A stretch of DNA of 64,000 bases from Eutreptiella sp. 'Long Island Sound 2002' (taxonomy: Eukaryota > Euglenozoa > Euglenophyceae > Eutreptiales > Eutreptiaceae). The notes under the pieces are model-generated. The model made no database searches. It was not told the origin of the DNA and saw only the letters and a list, made by a program, of their open reading frames with translations. This document shows positions 32,170-43,739 of this stretch, piece after piece; the first letter of the stretch is position 1; each line of letters opens with the position of its first letter. The translations under genes were made by a program, and so were the position numbers. The DNA lies in NCBI GenBank assembly GCA_964036045.1, contig OZ038378.1, forward strand, positions 170,468,476-170,532,475. Direction: 5' to 3'.

Positions 32170-35100
32170 CTTTTGTCATGTGCCATGCCAAAGCACACAC
32201 CTACACTTGTGTATATGTCTCAGGGACATCCATCATGTGCCAACTCAACAACTCAGAGCAAAATGCTGTTTTCCTGAATTGGGGCTTTTCACACCATTTT
32301 GTGAACAGTTTGTCAAGCAGAGGGGCACATGTGTATACTTCTTCAAACATGCATGAAAAGGGCTTTTGCAAGAGCCTTTGGGCAGCTGTGGGAGTGAGAA
32401 GGTCATGTTTCAATCGCCGCGGGCAAGGGAACACTATCTGCAGGCATGACAACAGATAGCACACGACGTTCCAAGCTTGCGGGGGTCATACCTCAAAATT
32501 ATCGTTGAGCGAGGGTAAATTGATGCATTTCGATGTGCAGAAATCCAAGGCAGATCCCACCCTGCAACCTAACAACATTCTTGGAAGGTGCAGGCACTGC
32601 TTTTCGGAAACAGGCAGATTTCAGAGACTGAAAAGTCCTGGAGACCAGGGGATCAAATGTTGAAATTGTCTCGGACACGTTGGGGAGCTGAGAGAGGGGA
32701 CATGAATTTTTCGATTCTGCCTGTGAAACTACCTCCGCTAGACTACTTTGCTCTCGACTCAACATACTGACACGTTGAAGCAGTTGGCGGTGCAAGTTCC
32801 AAGTGCTGCGAGCGCAGGCAAAACCTGGGCAGCAGAAAAACCTGTGACTGTTCAACATGTGTCCTCGATTTCTCAAACACCCTGTCTCCCTAGCAACGAT
32901 TTGTACCTGCCCGAAACGCCCAATTCTTGCAGGTTTCAAAAAGGGAAAGGGGCAGGCAAATGCATAGATACACGTATATGTATTCGTGCATATGTGTAGG
33001 TGTATGCATACGTACCTGTATTTGCAGACGTATCTGTGTCTGCGTATGTTTGTATATGTATGTCTCTCAGGGACCCAGAAACGCGCCAACACAGAGCGTT
33101 TTTCAGGGTTGGGAACAATGTGCCCTGCTGGGTGGCTACATACCCCGTTCACAGTTTCCTTGTCAACTAAATTTCGACAAAACAAATGACCATTTTCGAT
33201 GAGTACCGGTTTGCTGGGGCTGTACGGTAAGAAGGGGTGGGACCTGCTGGTGGGAGGGCTCGCGGTTGCAAGGACCATGCCCAAAAGGCAGTGGATCTTC
33301 TTTGAGGATTCGCTGTGTTCCATGGCCCCGAGCAGCGGGGATAATCCAATCGCGTTCAGGTCTGCGCAAGCACTGCGGACCCAGGCTCCGGCTGACTGCC
33401 ATGCAAAATGGAGTCCGATCGGGTGAAGATAGCATTTCTGCAGGTCCTCAGGGCGGCCTTCGAGGACTCAGTTCGTTCTGTCTTGTTCTTTGTATCCGCA
33501 GCCACAGTTGGTTACCCGCCACCCTGGTTGCTTGGTTTGAGCGCCTGCGGTGAATGGCGGGATCCAACAGTAGGCAGGGCTCAACGACTGCACTGGCGCC
33601 GAAAGTAAAGCCGAAGAGCCGCCAAGCGTTCCAACACGAGGTTTGACACCGATGGTTGGAAACAACGGGTGTCGTGCGCTGGCGTGTCGACTGGTCCGCG
33701 AAATGGGACTCGTGCTTCTGAATATCCTCTACCCACAGTCGGCCACCCTTCTCGCGCCCGGCTCCGTGTAATCGAGACAAGGACAACTTTTTTTCATTCC
33801 TTCAAAGACCTCCGCAACCCTGAATTGTCATTGCTGGATCTTTGAGTTTGACCAGTTGCAGGGGCTCGTGGACCACACGATCTCTTCCTTCTTCTGGTTT
33901 CCGCCAGACAGCCCCCATAAAGAGCGCATGCTTTTCTTCTTACTGCCGTCGGTGACCCTTCAAGCGCCATCTGTCACCCTCCCACTGTAGGTTCCAACCG
34001 CTAGCCTGAGTGTATCAGACACCGGAGTACTCTTTGTGTGGTGAGGAGGTGAGCGGGGGGGGGAATACAGAGGGGCAGGGACGGATGTGGATGGAAAGGG
34101 GGATGCACAGGGATGTAGGGGGGGGGGTATGGAGAGGTTTGCGCGGTCCCGGACTGGGGGCCCGTGCGTTTTGAGCCCCCTCTGCATCCTTGCTTGCCCC
34201 CCCCCCTTCCTTGCCGCCCCTCACACCTCGGCGCGCCCGCTCCCGTTTGGGGGTAGCAGATCAAAAGAGGAGGAGGCAACTCCTGGTCACTCAGGCGTGT
34301 TAAGCAGAACGCAGGGCTCCCCCTCTTCCAGAGCAGCTGTACTACCATTTCCTGAGATCTGTTTGTAAGTGGGCGATGATCAGTTCGACGGGACCCGTAC
34401 CAGATCGAGTGCCGCGTTCGGGCACAGATGTGGTCCCTCTCGAGCGCTGCGACTCATTTCAATGCTTTTCGGAGCACACGATTCTTTGGATCCCTTGCCT
34501 TCGACTCCCGACGTTGCAGGCAACAATTTAGGGATTCGGCCACGCGACTATGCCCACCCACTACATCTCGTTCCGTTCCTATGTCGTCCTTTGATTCGGT
34601 TTTGTGCGAAGACGTGATTCTGAGATGCTGCGGCGAGCGTTGCCTGTGTGCTTTGCATGAATTGGTGCCTGTGGCAACACGACGCCTACCTCTTCTGCTG
34701 CAAATCAAGAGACTGTGGTCCTGTTCCCTTGGCTTAGACTGGGCTCACACAAAAGTCCCAAGGCGCAGGGAAAGTCAATGGGGGAGTGCGGGCGGGGCGG
34801 GAGCCCTCACAGTGGGGGGCGGGGGCAGGCATTACAGAAAAGCCCTTCGTCGTTGCTCCTGGGCCTTACTTCCAGAAGTCCTCATTTTACCCTGAAACTG
34901 CCTCCGAACATTTGCCCGAGCATTCAAGCCGGGGCTCCACGGCGGATGACCAGTGGACGCACGATGGTTGGCAGCGGCCCCTCCGGCATTGCAAGGGGTG
35001 GGTTGGCAGGGCTTGTGTGCATGTGGGAGCGGGATGCAACGTTTGCTGAAAATGGTCGACGAAATCTGTCGCGAATTGCAGATGGATGTGACTACAATGC

Positions 35101-35268
35101 AATCAAGGTGCCCCTCCCGTGGGTGACAATGAAAGTGACAAATTGGACCTTGAAAGTGCCAATGGAAATTTGAACCGCGTCAAATGGTGCCCCATGCAGT
35201 CATTGCATCACCTCAACCTAAACTGGCAACTGTGTGTCGATTTGAAAGGGTGTGTGTCAGGCACGATA
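32170..35268. other. Intergenic, no supported gene
   Basis: This is the 3' flank of the photolyase gene. Open frames are short and lack domains; the best, an ATG at 33199 giving 75 residues, has no recognisable feature. A GTAT-rich alternating stretch lies near 32962-33065 and G/C tracts near 34055-34205. Confidence 0.55.
32962..33065. repeat. Alternating purine-pyrimidine (GTAT-rich) low-complexity stretch
   Basis: About 100 bp of imperfect TATGTAT/GTGCATAT units, a decayed microsatellite. Confidence 0.6.
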
Positions 35269-35631
35269 CCCCACCCCCCGCAGTGTCGGCTGCCCAAGAT
35301 ACGGAGGGTACCCCTGCAAGGACCGCATTATTTGGGACCTGATTTAATTCGGAACCATTTTTGCTGCAACCACATAAGACAAGGGTGTGCAGTCAGAATC
35401 TCAGGGTGTTGGGCTGAGGGACAGTTGAGGTGTTCTTGTTTGCCCAAGGGTCCCCACAATTTTCATTTGACAGGCCCTGCGCATTACCCTGACCCTTTGC
35501 TTGCACCAGCGCCACAGTTCCCATTTCCATTTTCTGCCTGCAAGCCACGGCCTTGTCTAAGCTGCAGCAGGCGTAGGGACCGTATTGACTTGGGATTTTT
35601 CCGTAGCTTGGACAAAGGTTGGTGGGTGGGT
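35269..35631 (+). mobile_element. Diverged, ORF-less copy of the 0.61-kb TA-TIR element
   Basis: Aligned by eye with 42045-42658, the left end (TACCCC.CCCC), GGACC.(C/T)ATTA.TT, TTTAATTCGG, the TGCA.CC.CATAA segment, the TTTGCCCA segment and CTTGCACCAG are all recognisable. So is the right-hand hairpin AAGCCACG.CCTTGT...AGGCGTAGGGACCGTATT. Almost the whole ORF region between CTTGCACCAG and GCAAGCCACG, about 270 bp, is missing. The right end is followed by TTA. This is an old, internally deleted family member. Confidence 0.6.
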
Positions 35632-36539
35632 TAAGATACGGCTTGTCCAACACACGGAGCCTGGGTCACTGTGTTAATTTTGGGGCCTAAATTATTTCTG
35701 TCCCGATTTGAGGATGTGGGTCATGATGCTCAGTGTTTGTGCACTTTCGGGTTTTGCTGAGTCACAGTCGCTTTTTTGTGGTTGAGCGGTACTTCACCCG
35801 TTTTCACTCGGTTGTGAGCGGTTGGCGATGGCATACAAGTGGCAGTGGTGCCGGTTGCGTCGCGGTGCCTCGATGGTCCAGTTCTAATCGCCGCGCACAA
35901 GATACGGCGTGTCTAAGATATGGGGGTGTGTATGCCGTCTTGATCTCGGACATGGCCGTATCTGAGACAACGGGGGGGGCAGGGGGCTACAGGGTTTCCA
36001 TTTGTTTTGTAAAACGCTTTTTCATAAGTTGTTCGTAAGTGACGGTGGGCGTAGACATGCCGCAGCACAGTGCAGCAGCCCGCCGCTGCAGCAGCAGCCC
36101 AAGACAGCCCCACAGGAGTGGAAAGAGCACAGCGGAAACAGTGACAAGTATCCGGCCATTCCCGGGATGACCCCCTCAAAAGGTGCGCGTGGCACGCGGG
36201 CGGTGCAAGTACCTCCCCAAAGCGAGCGTCTGAATACTTGCATCCGAGCGGGGCCTTTACTTTGCCCACATGGTCTTCATTGGTGTTGCCCGGTCCGCAG
36301 TCGTCTTCGATGGCCATCAATAGCCTGACGTAGTCGCAGCATTGCTCTGCGTGTGTTGTGGCCCAGTGCATGACTGTATTGGAAGGAAGGGACCAGATGT
36401 GGCCCCCCGGGCCTGTGTGCACGGCAAGGCCCCATTGGGGTCGGCTTTCCCCACTGCTGTAGCCAGACCCCCCCTGCTTCTCGGCGTACGTCCCATTCAA
36501 AGGTGAAATGTCCCTGCAGCGAAATCGGTGCCGGGCCGG
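35632..36539. other. Intergenic, no supported gene
   Basis: No plus-strand frame of note. A long minus-strand frame extends from here into the next gene but is judged a shadow. Short words resembling GATACGGCGTGTCTAAGATA recur near 35635 and 35900. Confidence 0.5.
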
Positions 36540-37583
36540 ATGAGATGTTCTGCATCGTGTCCGCAGTGGCTGACCCGCGCGCGAGCTGCGGTTTGGCACT
36601 GCGCACCGCTGCTGCTGCGATGCACAATCTTGGTCTTCATCATAGGGGCATTGGCAGTGCTGAGGGGTCAGCATAAGCACCGCCACCGCCAGGATCTCTC
36701 GCTGTGCGGGCCCAATGGGACACTCTTCGTCGTTCCTGGGGCCGGGAATCTGTCCTCCGATATCCTCCGCATGGGGAGCTGGGCCCGCGTCTTTCGTGTT
36801 GTGTACGTTGCGACCAACTGCAGCGCGCCGTTTCCGCGGGACGTGCGTTGCGTCCCCGCCCGGCGCCTCACGCGGCACCCCCACAACATGTTCAGCTTCG
36901 CTGAGACCGCCTGTCCGAACCGCCTCGTGGCGCTCACTCATGCAGACGTCGCGCTGCGGGACCCGGAACCGCTCCAGGCCATTGTGCGGGTGCTGCGCGA
37001 GCACCAGGCGCAGCAGGAGGCAAGGAACCCGGCGTACAGGGGATGGGCGGTGAGTTCCTCGAGGCGCGCGGGCACCGAGGGGAACCTCACGTGGCAGAGC
37101 CTCTGGATGTGGCACAGCGAGCGGTCGCTTGTGCCCGCGCTGCTGCCCATGTCCTGCTTCGCGCGCACACCCCTGTTCAAGAGGCTGCTTGCGGTGGGGG
37201 TGGACCCGGACCAGCGGGAGCTCATCGAACTGGACGGGGACTCGGTGCTTGCCCAGAGGCAGCCCGATGACCCGGACCCCTGGTACCACTCCTGTTTGAA
37301 CCCGAGGGACCTGTTCAGGCCCCACAAGGGCGACGCGGACCGCCACGGGCCTTCCGCGGCGGGGGGGGCGTTCGGGGCGGCCCCGCCGCCCTCCCTCGCA
37401 ATCGGAAGCTGTGGACATGAGCCGTGCCTTCGGCCCCACCCGCTGCGCAGGGACGCGGTACGGTTTGCTGACCCTGGTCTCATCAGGAGGGAGGTCGAGG
37501 ACCGAGCTGGAGTGCGGGCTGGGATCAGGGGGTTGCTTAGTGGCCGGTCGATACTACACCCCCATCCCCCCCAGCACCACTAA
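36540..37583 (+). CDS. Predicted type II membrane glycoprotein, possibly a glycosyltransferase
   Basis: The frame of 347 codons starts at the first in-frame ATG, in weak context. Residues ~22-41 (APLLLRCTILVFIIGALAVL) are a single transmembrane anchor preceded by basic residues, the layout of Golgi type II enzymes. Four N-glycosylation sequons follow (N59-GT, N70-LS, N93-CS, N182-LT), supporting a luminal fold. Strands such as TLFVVPGAG and RVVYVATNC and the segment LVALTHADVALRDPEPL recall a nucleotide-sugar transferase core, where HADVAL would be a DxD-like site; this is inference. The C-terminal ~90 residues are Pro/Arg-rich and may include unspliced intron. A possible acceptor (GTCCGCAG|TGG near 36566) would shorten the N-terminus. 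It lies 1.45 kb upstream of a GT77-like gene in the same orientation and could be part of the same pathway or transcript. Confidence 0.5.
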   Translation: MRCSASCPQWLTRARAAVWHCAPLLLRCTILVFIIGALAVLRGQHKHRHRQDLSLCGPNGTLFVVPGAGNLSSDILRMGSWARVFRVVYVATNCSAPFPRDVRCVPARRLTRHPHNMFSFAETACPNRLVALTHADVALRDPEPLQAIVRVLREHQAQQEARNPAYRGWAVSSSRRAGTEGNLTWQSLWMWHSERSLVPALLPMSCFARTPLFKRLLAVGVDPDQRELIELDGDSVLAQRQPDDPDPWYHSCLNPRDLFRPHKGDADRHGPSAAGGAFGAAPPPSLAIGSCGHEPCLRPHPLRRDAVRFADPGLIRREVEDRAGVRAGIRGLLSGRSILHPHPPQHH

Positions 37584-39034
37584 GCAATCCCTGGCCGGGG
37601 TACGTGTTGGTCTTTGTGTTTTTTGGTGCTGGGATGGCTCTCGATGAGCTGCCCGGCTATCTTTGCGCTGTTACAGCCCCCGATCGCCGGCGAAAGGTTG
37701 CCCCCCTCGCTCCCCCCAAAGACCCAACTCTGAGAGGTGCGGAGTGCGGGAAACAGCCCTGGGACCTGCAAACAGTGCAGCTCCCCTGACCGAGAGCCCC
37801 CCCCCCCCCCCCCCCCAAAAAAAGAAACAAATTTTGCCGGGGATCCGCGGCTTATGGCACTGGGAGCGCACTCCACCAGCTCTACTTCATGGCAAAATGC
37901 CTGGCAATAGAGCGCACCGCTGATGTGTAACACCTGGCGCTTGGAGTTGGGAGCTGATGTAGGGAGCACCTTCCAAACTTCACGGTCTGAGTGTGAAGTC
38001 TGTCAGCGCTGGCAGGGGAGTGGGCGCCATGGAGGCAGTGATGCTGCAATTCTGTAGCGTGTGTGGGATCAGGGCATCCCACCAGCCATTCGGTCATGGC
38101 GGGCGGGGGGGCGGGGGGGGCTTCCCATCTCACCCAGCTTTTTTGGGGGGGGGGATCTGAACGGAGGTGGGAGGGTGGGCATGAGATGGGAGCGCCCCCT
38201 CCCCCCAAAAGCGTTTGGCTGCTGGCCTCCCTGTGACTGTGCCCCGCGTACAGCCCAGTATTGAATGTCCTCCAAAAGGTTTCATTGGTCATCAAGCCGA
38301 AGGTAGTGGAGGCGCCCTGTGGTGGTCACACGGATGCTGTGCAGCGCAACACACGAGATACGGGCCATGTTGGACTGCGTCTGGGTGGCAAGGGGGCTCT
38401 TAGGAGCCTGAAATTAGGGCCCCAAGTACTACAGATCATGGCATGGCGACACCAAAGCTGGGGCAGCCCCAATTTTTTTCCGGTTGCCATTACTTCAGGC
38501 GTTGGCCGCCCGCAGAGCACCGCAGACAGCCAAACCTGCCAAAAGGTAACACTTTGGGGCTATTTCTGGCCGCCTCTGCCACCCGGCCTCCGAAGGTGGT
38601 GCGATCACCGATGGAGCAGAAACAGAAATTTTTCAAATCCACAAAATCGAATCTGTGATGCCATCCATCAAAGGACTGGAGGTGGATAGAATCAGCAAAA
38701 GTCCGCCGGTGAGACAACAGAAAGAAGGAGCTTTTCCGTCTGCACTGGACAGTCCCCTTCAACTGTTCCCTCGTGTGCAGTAGTTGTGAGGGTCAGAGTC
38801 AACGAGACATTTTCGAGTCTAATTGGGCACACGATTTTGGTGGAATTCGGGTCTGCCTGCTGCCGGTCTGGTGGTGCCGCCTGCCACAGCTCACGAAAAT
38901 GTGGCGCCGGGAAAGCGCCAAGCCCCGAATTCCGGATTTGGAAGTCTGTCGCAGACAACTTTGGGAAAACGTCCCAGGGACGTTGCCCTCGATTTTCCCG
39001 GCCAAAGTGCCGTCTGTGGAGGGTGCATGTCATC
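37584..39034. other. Spacer between the two glycan-type genes
   Basis: Contains a C tract followed by A/G-rich sequence near 37797-37825 and G tracts near 38100-38155. No domain-bearing frame is seen. It could be an intron if the two flanking ORFs form one gene. Confidence 0.45.
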
Positions 39035-40104
39035 ATGGCACTCTGCACGTCCGGTGGCCTTGGGACAGCGCACTCCAGCTCGGTGACCGCCAGCCCCGAG
39101 TCTAATGTGGGTCTCAACCCGAACCAATCCTCACCCTCGACCCCGCGGCATCCCCCAGCGCTGTTCCGCTGGCCGTTCACCATCGACCAGCAGCTGCAGC
39201 TGCGCGCCACCTCCGACAACCGGGTGCTCCTGACCTGCGTCAATTTCGGGTTTGTCCCTTTCCTCTGGAACTTCGTCTGCAATCTTGCGAGGCTCCCCCT
39301 TCCCCATTTCGTCATCGCCGCGCTCGACGCCCCCACGTACTCGTGGTGCATGGCACGGGGCCTCCCCGTTTTCTTCTTCCCTGTTCCGGGCACCAACATC
39401 ACGACGGAGCCCGTGTCGTTCCACCACCCGGACTACATCGCCCTCACGCGGGCCAAGCCACTGGTCACCGCCGCGCTCCTGGGCCGCGGCTACGACGTCT
39501 TTTTCTTCGACGTGGACGTGGTCGTGTTCCAAGACCCGTTTCCTCTCATCCGCAGGAAAGACGTCATGTACTTCTCCACCGACCGCCAGTTCTCCGGCCT
39601 CCGATCCCCGCGGACCACTTCCAAATCCCCAACAAGAACACGTTCGGCTCGCTCCTCAACTCGGGGGTCTACTACGCCCCGGCCACTGCGTCTGTCCGCG
39701 CGGCGTTTGACCAGATCAATGCCCTGCTCGCGCTGGGCTGGGGCGACAGCGACCAGCCCGCGTTCAACGAGTTCTTGTGCACCCCGCCTCGGGGGCGGCG
39801 CGAGGGCGACCGTTACTGCTTCTGGCCGGGCGGTGACGGCGCTGGACGCCCCCCGACGGCCCGTGTTCCCCTGCAAATCCACGTATGGCACCCTTTGACA
39901 GCCGCCAATGGGAAGACCCTTCTCAGTGAAAAGGAGGACCTGTGGCAGCCCAAACACATGCATTCCTATGAGGCCCTCATCCCTGTGGTAAAGGGCATGT
40001 ATACCCTGCACAACAATTGGATCAAGGGGATGTGGGATAAGGTGCACCGGCAGCTGCATTGCGGGTTGTGGTTCTTGGATGCACACGGGGTCTGTCCCGT
40101 CTAG
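39035..40104 (+). pseudogene. GT77-like nucleotide-diphospho-sugar transferase with one frameshift
   Basis: The first frame gives LLTCVNFGFVPFLWNFVCNL, then AKPLVTAALLGRGYDVFFFD and VDVVVFQDPF, the strand and DxD (DVD) signature of the nucleotide-diphospho-sugar transferase family (GT77; plant RRA/RGXT and related). Near 39598-39605 the family continuation (PIPADHFQIPNKNTFGSLLN, SGVYYAP) is found in another frame with no GT-AG signal between, so one base appears missing or extra. The second frame runs to TAG at 40104 and contains QPAFNEFLC and HMHSYEALIPVVKGMYTLHN. The enzyme would transfer a sugar, often arabinose, xylose or galactose, in the Golgi. No anchor is visible, so a 5' exon is probably missing; TCCCCCAG|CGC near 39158 is a possible acceptor. 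The frameshift may be real decay or a sequence error. Confidence 0.7.
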
Positions 40105-42042
40105 GCCTCAGCGGGGCTGTGTGCGTGTGTGTGTGTATCGGGGGGAGGGGCTCACTCCAGCAGGCGTACCCTGCTGGGCCCTTCTGAAGCACGTGGTGAT
40201 CATCACTGTCCTTGTGGGTCCGAAATACTGATTGAGTGTCGCTGATGACCCACGTTGTAATGCCCACATTTTTTTCTCTTGGACCAATATTCAACGGGAA
40301 ATTTCTTCATGGTGGACTGTCATGCCTGTGCCAGAAGGATGCCGACAATTTTGAGGTGTTTGTGGGCCTCCTGATTGCCGGATGTTTCCATGATGCCTTC
40401 ATGGAATAGATAGACTCACAAAGTGGGGACGCGGTTTTGGAACCCAGTTCAGACGGGTCTGTGCAGGCATCACAACATGACACCTCTGCGTGCATATGAT
40501 GCTTGATGTCTTTCTGTGGTGGTCCCTGCCGAGGGCTGACTGAAAATTTCATCATCAACAAGATCTTTGAAGGAACGATAAACCATTAGCTCTGGAATGA
40601 TTCTTCGGTACAACAACCTCACCGCCATTGTTCACCTGTCCCTCATGTCAAATCAATATCAGACCCAAAGTGGCACTCAGTTTTCAACACCAACAAATCT
40701 CTACTTCGTTTTTGACTGTCTGTTGCCGATTGTGTAAGTGATGGACGCGTGTGGAGGCTCTAGACAGGTTGCATGCAGCTCAACACAGATAAACACCCCA
40801 CCCGGGTCGCCATTGAAGGCTTGCAGTTGCTACAGTTTTGTTGGTGACTGTCCTGCTTTGCTTGCCCCCGCGGTGTTGGTCACAGCCGGTACTCACATGC
40901 ACTGCTGCTGGGTTGGTGGTCATGGCTGCTGCCCATCTGATAGCACCTTGGCAAGGTTGAGACCCACGTTTGTGGCGTTGGAACCGTCACTGACACTGGA
41001 CTGTGTTCAGCACGACACAAAAAACCTTCTCATTAACCCTGTTCTCCATGTCATGAACCCTGTCACTGGTGTCATGAAATGTGTCAATTGTGTTACAGAC
41101 CTTGTTAGTAACATTGCGGACCCTGTCAACCGATATATGAGCCATGTCAGCCATGTCACAAACCTGCCAGCTGTATCACTAGCGGTGTCAACCATGTCAT
41201 GAACTGTGCCAACTGTAACAGACATGATCTGCAATATTTGTGAGAGTGGGGTGCAAGACCTCTGAATAGATTGCCAGCAGGAAAGCAATGCCTCTGCTAC
41301 AAATTGTCTGTTACAAGGTTAAAATGTGGATGCACTCCTTTTATAGAGTAAAATGATACAGTTGTTGCAATAGATGTGCCGCTTCCCTCTCTTTGTTTAG
41401 GTGGTTTCTCCTGCCAAGGCACTCTTAGGGAGACCTGTCCGGGCGGCAGAGTGGTCTTTTCACGGTGGTAGGGTGCGGCACAGCTTGAAAGCGAGCTTGC
41501 TACACAGCGTCAATGCCTGCTGCACGGCATGACAGAGTGCCTACTGCATAGCGTCACCGGGTGCCAACTGTGTGGCGTCACGGAGTGCCTGTGGCATGGC
41601 GTCACAATGGCCTGTTGCATGACATCGCGGATGACCTGCTGCACGAAGGGTCTGACGAGGACCTGGGGGGCGCATCATATGGCATGACTAGCCAGGGTAG
41701 GTGTTAGCGCAGGAGTAGGCAGGTGGAGACGTAGGGGCAGGGGCAGGGGTAGGGGCTGGGTTGAGGGCAGGAGAAGATTTGGGGGCAAAGGCAAGACGAA
41801 TGGTTGGGGTAGAGGCAGGGGTGAGGGACAACATGCTGGAGGGGACAGCCACGAGCTTGGAGTGCCTTGACGGCAGTATGGGGCAGTATGGGGCATGTCC
41901 AGGCGCAGCCACCCAGCCCAAAGACGTAGAGGGCGTATCGGGGACCAAGGCGTACCAAGAAGCCGGAGAGAGCATCATCACATCTTGCATATAGGTCAGC
42001 CCACAATATATTCATACCACACGATACGCCGATGTTTTTTCC
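40105..42042. other. Intergenic, no supported gene
   Basis: Contains a short GT run near 40118-40137, repeated ATGTCA words near 41050-41210, a minisatellite near 41508-41650 and purine-rich GGGGCAGG sequence near 41720-41860. No convincing frame on either strand. Confidence 0.55.
41508..41650. repeat. Degenerate minisatellite (GCGTCAC..GTGCCTG.TGCATG)
   Basis: Five to six imperfect units of about 27 bp alternate GCGTCAC or ATGACA with GCCTGCTGCA-like words. Confidence 0.6.
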
Positions 42043-42044
42043 TA

Positions 42045-42658
42045 CCCCCCCCCCCTTTGTAATAGCTACGCCCTTGTAATAGCTACAGTAGGCGTAGGGA
42101 CCATATTAATTTGGTACCTAATTTTAATTCGGTACAAATGTAGTGCAGCCGCATAACACATGGGTTTGGTGACAAATTTGCCAGCTACATAGGGTCATGG
42201 ACACATTTGTTGTGAGTGTTTGCCCACTTGAACCCACATAGCTCTGATTTGGGGGATATTTGTGTACTATATCCCCCTTTCTTGCACCAGCTCACCATGC
42301 AATCTTCTCTTTTTCAACCTGGGCGTCCAATGATTTTCACACGTTCCACCGGTGAGCGTGTGGATGCCACAATGAAGGGGCCATCAAAGACTGGGGACCC
42401 GTTTGTGGTGTTGGAGTACATGAAGGGTGGGCGGGTGGTCACACACCCCTGTGCCGCCCTTTCAAAAACCGAGTTCTCCATCCGATCACCGTCCCCATCC
42501 CCGGAGCCGGAGGTGCACTCATACCATGCATTCTCTCACGTGTATGTCGGTAGTTGTATGTGTCGTGCGCAAGCCACGCCCTTGTAATAGCTACAGTAGG
42601 CGTAGGGACCGTATTAATTCCGTACTTTGGCGTAGCTATTACAAGGGGGGGGGGGGGG
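42045..42658 (+). mobile_element. 0.61-kb TA-flanked TIR element, left copy
   Basis: The left end is a C tract followed by TTTGTAATAGCTACGCC. The right end is GGCGTAGCTATTACAAGG followed by a G tract, its inverted repeat. TA flanks both ends (42043-42044 and 42659-42660), consistent with Tc1/mariner-type target duplication. CTTGTAATAGCTAC at 42581-42594 also pairs perfectly with 42632-42645, making a subterminal hairpin. It carries a 96-aa ORF but no transposase. The near-identical copy at 56045-56656 has the same orientation and lies on the other side of the RT array. Confidence 0.85.
42297..42587 (+). CDS. 96-aa protein carried by the TIR element (left copy)
   Basis: An ATG in ideal context (ACCATGC) opens 96 codons that end exactly in the subterminal hairpin (TAA within CTTGTAATAG). 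The N-terminal two thirds (TRSTGERVDATMKGPSK, then DPFVVLEYMKGGRVVTHPCA) read like a small beta-rich, Tudor/SH3-like module of the kind found in transposon polyproteins. The sequence IRSPSPSPEPE follows. The function is unknown. It differs from the right-hand copy at two codons (T for N after GPSK, S for F before IRSPS). The frame is intact in both copies; the diverged copy at 35.3 kb has lost it. Confidence 0.5.
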   Translation: MQSSLFQPGRPMIFTRSTGERVDATMKGPSKTGDPFVVLEYMKGGRVVTHPCAALSKTEFSIRSPSPSPEPEVHSYHAFSHVYVGSCMCRAQATPL

Positions 42659-42660
42659 TA

Positions 42661-43377
42661 CAGATGTTTCTTGTTTTGGTAGATTTGGCTGCCACGTAGC
42701 ATGCCACAATGAGGGTGGAAATATTTTAGCACGGTCCCATGCAGCCCGGAAAATTTTGGCTGAATCACCTCGCAGAGGTTGTTAGATCAAAGCCAGGCAG
42801 GCGTATATATGGGGAAAACGCCACATACCCCCCCATTTTGGCCATTTTGGGGCTATTCGCGTACCCTACCCCAAGGGGTTGAATTGTTAGTTTAACCCCT
42901 TGTAAAATCATTATTTTGTCCAATAATCGCATCCCCCAATGAGTTTTTGGTCCGGACCCCCCCCAGACCCCCCCCACTTGAAACCCACTTTTTTCAGGTT
43001 TTGAGGGAGGGGGGGGGGTGGGGGGGGGGGTCAAAAAATGACCCCCCCTTTTTTTGGGTCGAAAATCATGAATCTTTTGGTTTTTTTCGATTTTGAGCCG
43101 AAAAAGTTTTTCCGGGTCCCGACTCTATGGGGTTTGTATGGGGCGGAGTGGGACGAGCGCTGATGCAGTTTATGCACTTTTCAGCCATTTATGCTATGTT
43201 GGCGGTTTTGGCAACCTCGGTGACCCCGTGGTACCCACTCTGAGGTGTGCGAGTGGGGATGTTGTGACAGTATATGCCTACTAGGATACGAAAGGACGTT
43301 TTTTGCAGTGTCTAGCCTTGCTTATGGCCGTTCACAACCCGTGCAAAGACGCGAAATGACTGTTTCCACCAATAATG
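42661..43377. other. Spacer between the left TIR element and the RT array
   Basis: No gene seen. Contains paired C and G tracts around 42958-43050 that could fold back. The purine-rich strand then changes to T-rich sequence before the first sub-repeat. Confidence 0.5.
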
Positions 43378-43739
43378 GCCTAGTGAATGGGGAGGTACAC
43401 AACCTGCTGATGCAGTTGTTCACCCTGGGCAGCTCAAAAATCGAAGTTTTCGAAACTTGTTTTTTTGATATTGTGACCACCCAAAATGACATTTCAAGCT
43501 ATGCAAAGCATGTTTTAGGCCGTATTTACGTGTTTTTCACCTCATTTGGGTGTTAGGTCCGGGGGGGGGGGGGTCTCCCAAGGGATTGGTACACAACCTG
43601 TTTATGCAGTTTTTCAACCCGGACAGCTCAAAAATCGAAGTTTTCGAAACTTGTTTTTTTGATATTGTGACCACCCAAAATGACCATCCAAGCTATGCAA
43701 AGCATGTTTTAGGCCGTATTTACGTGTTTTTCACCTTAT

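Noticed and set aside
35913-37439. 508-codon open frame on the minus strand
   Set aside because: It is the antisense of the plus-strand ORF with a transmembrane anchor and four sequons. The minus frame is Arg/Pro-rich with no domain and owes its length to GC-rich third positions on the other strand.
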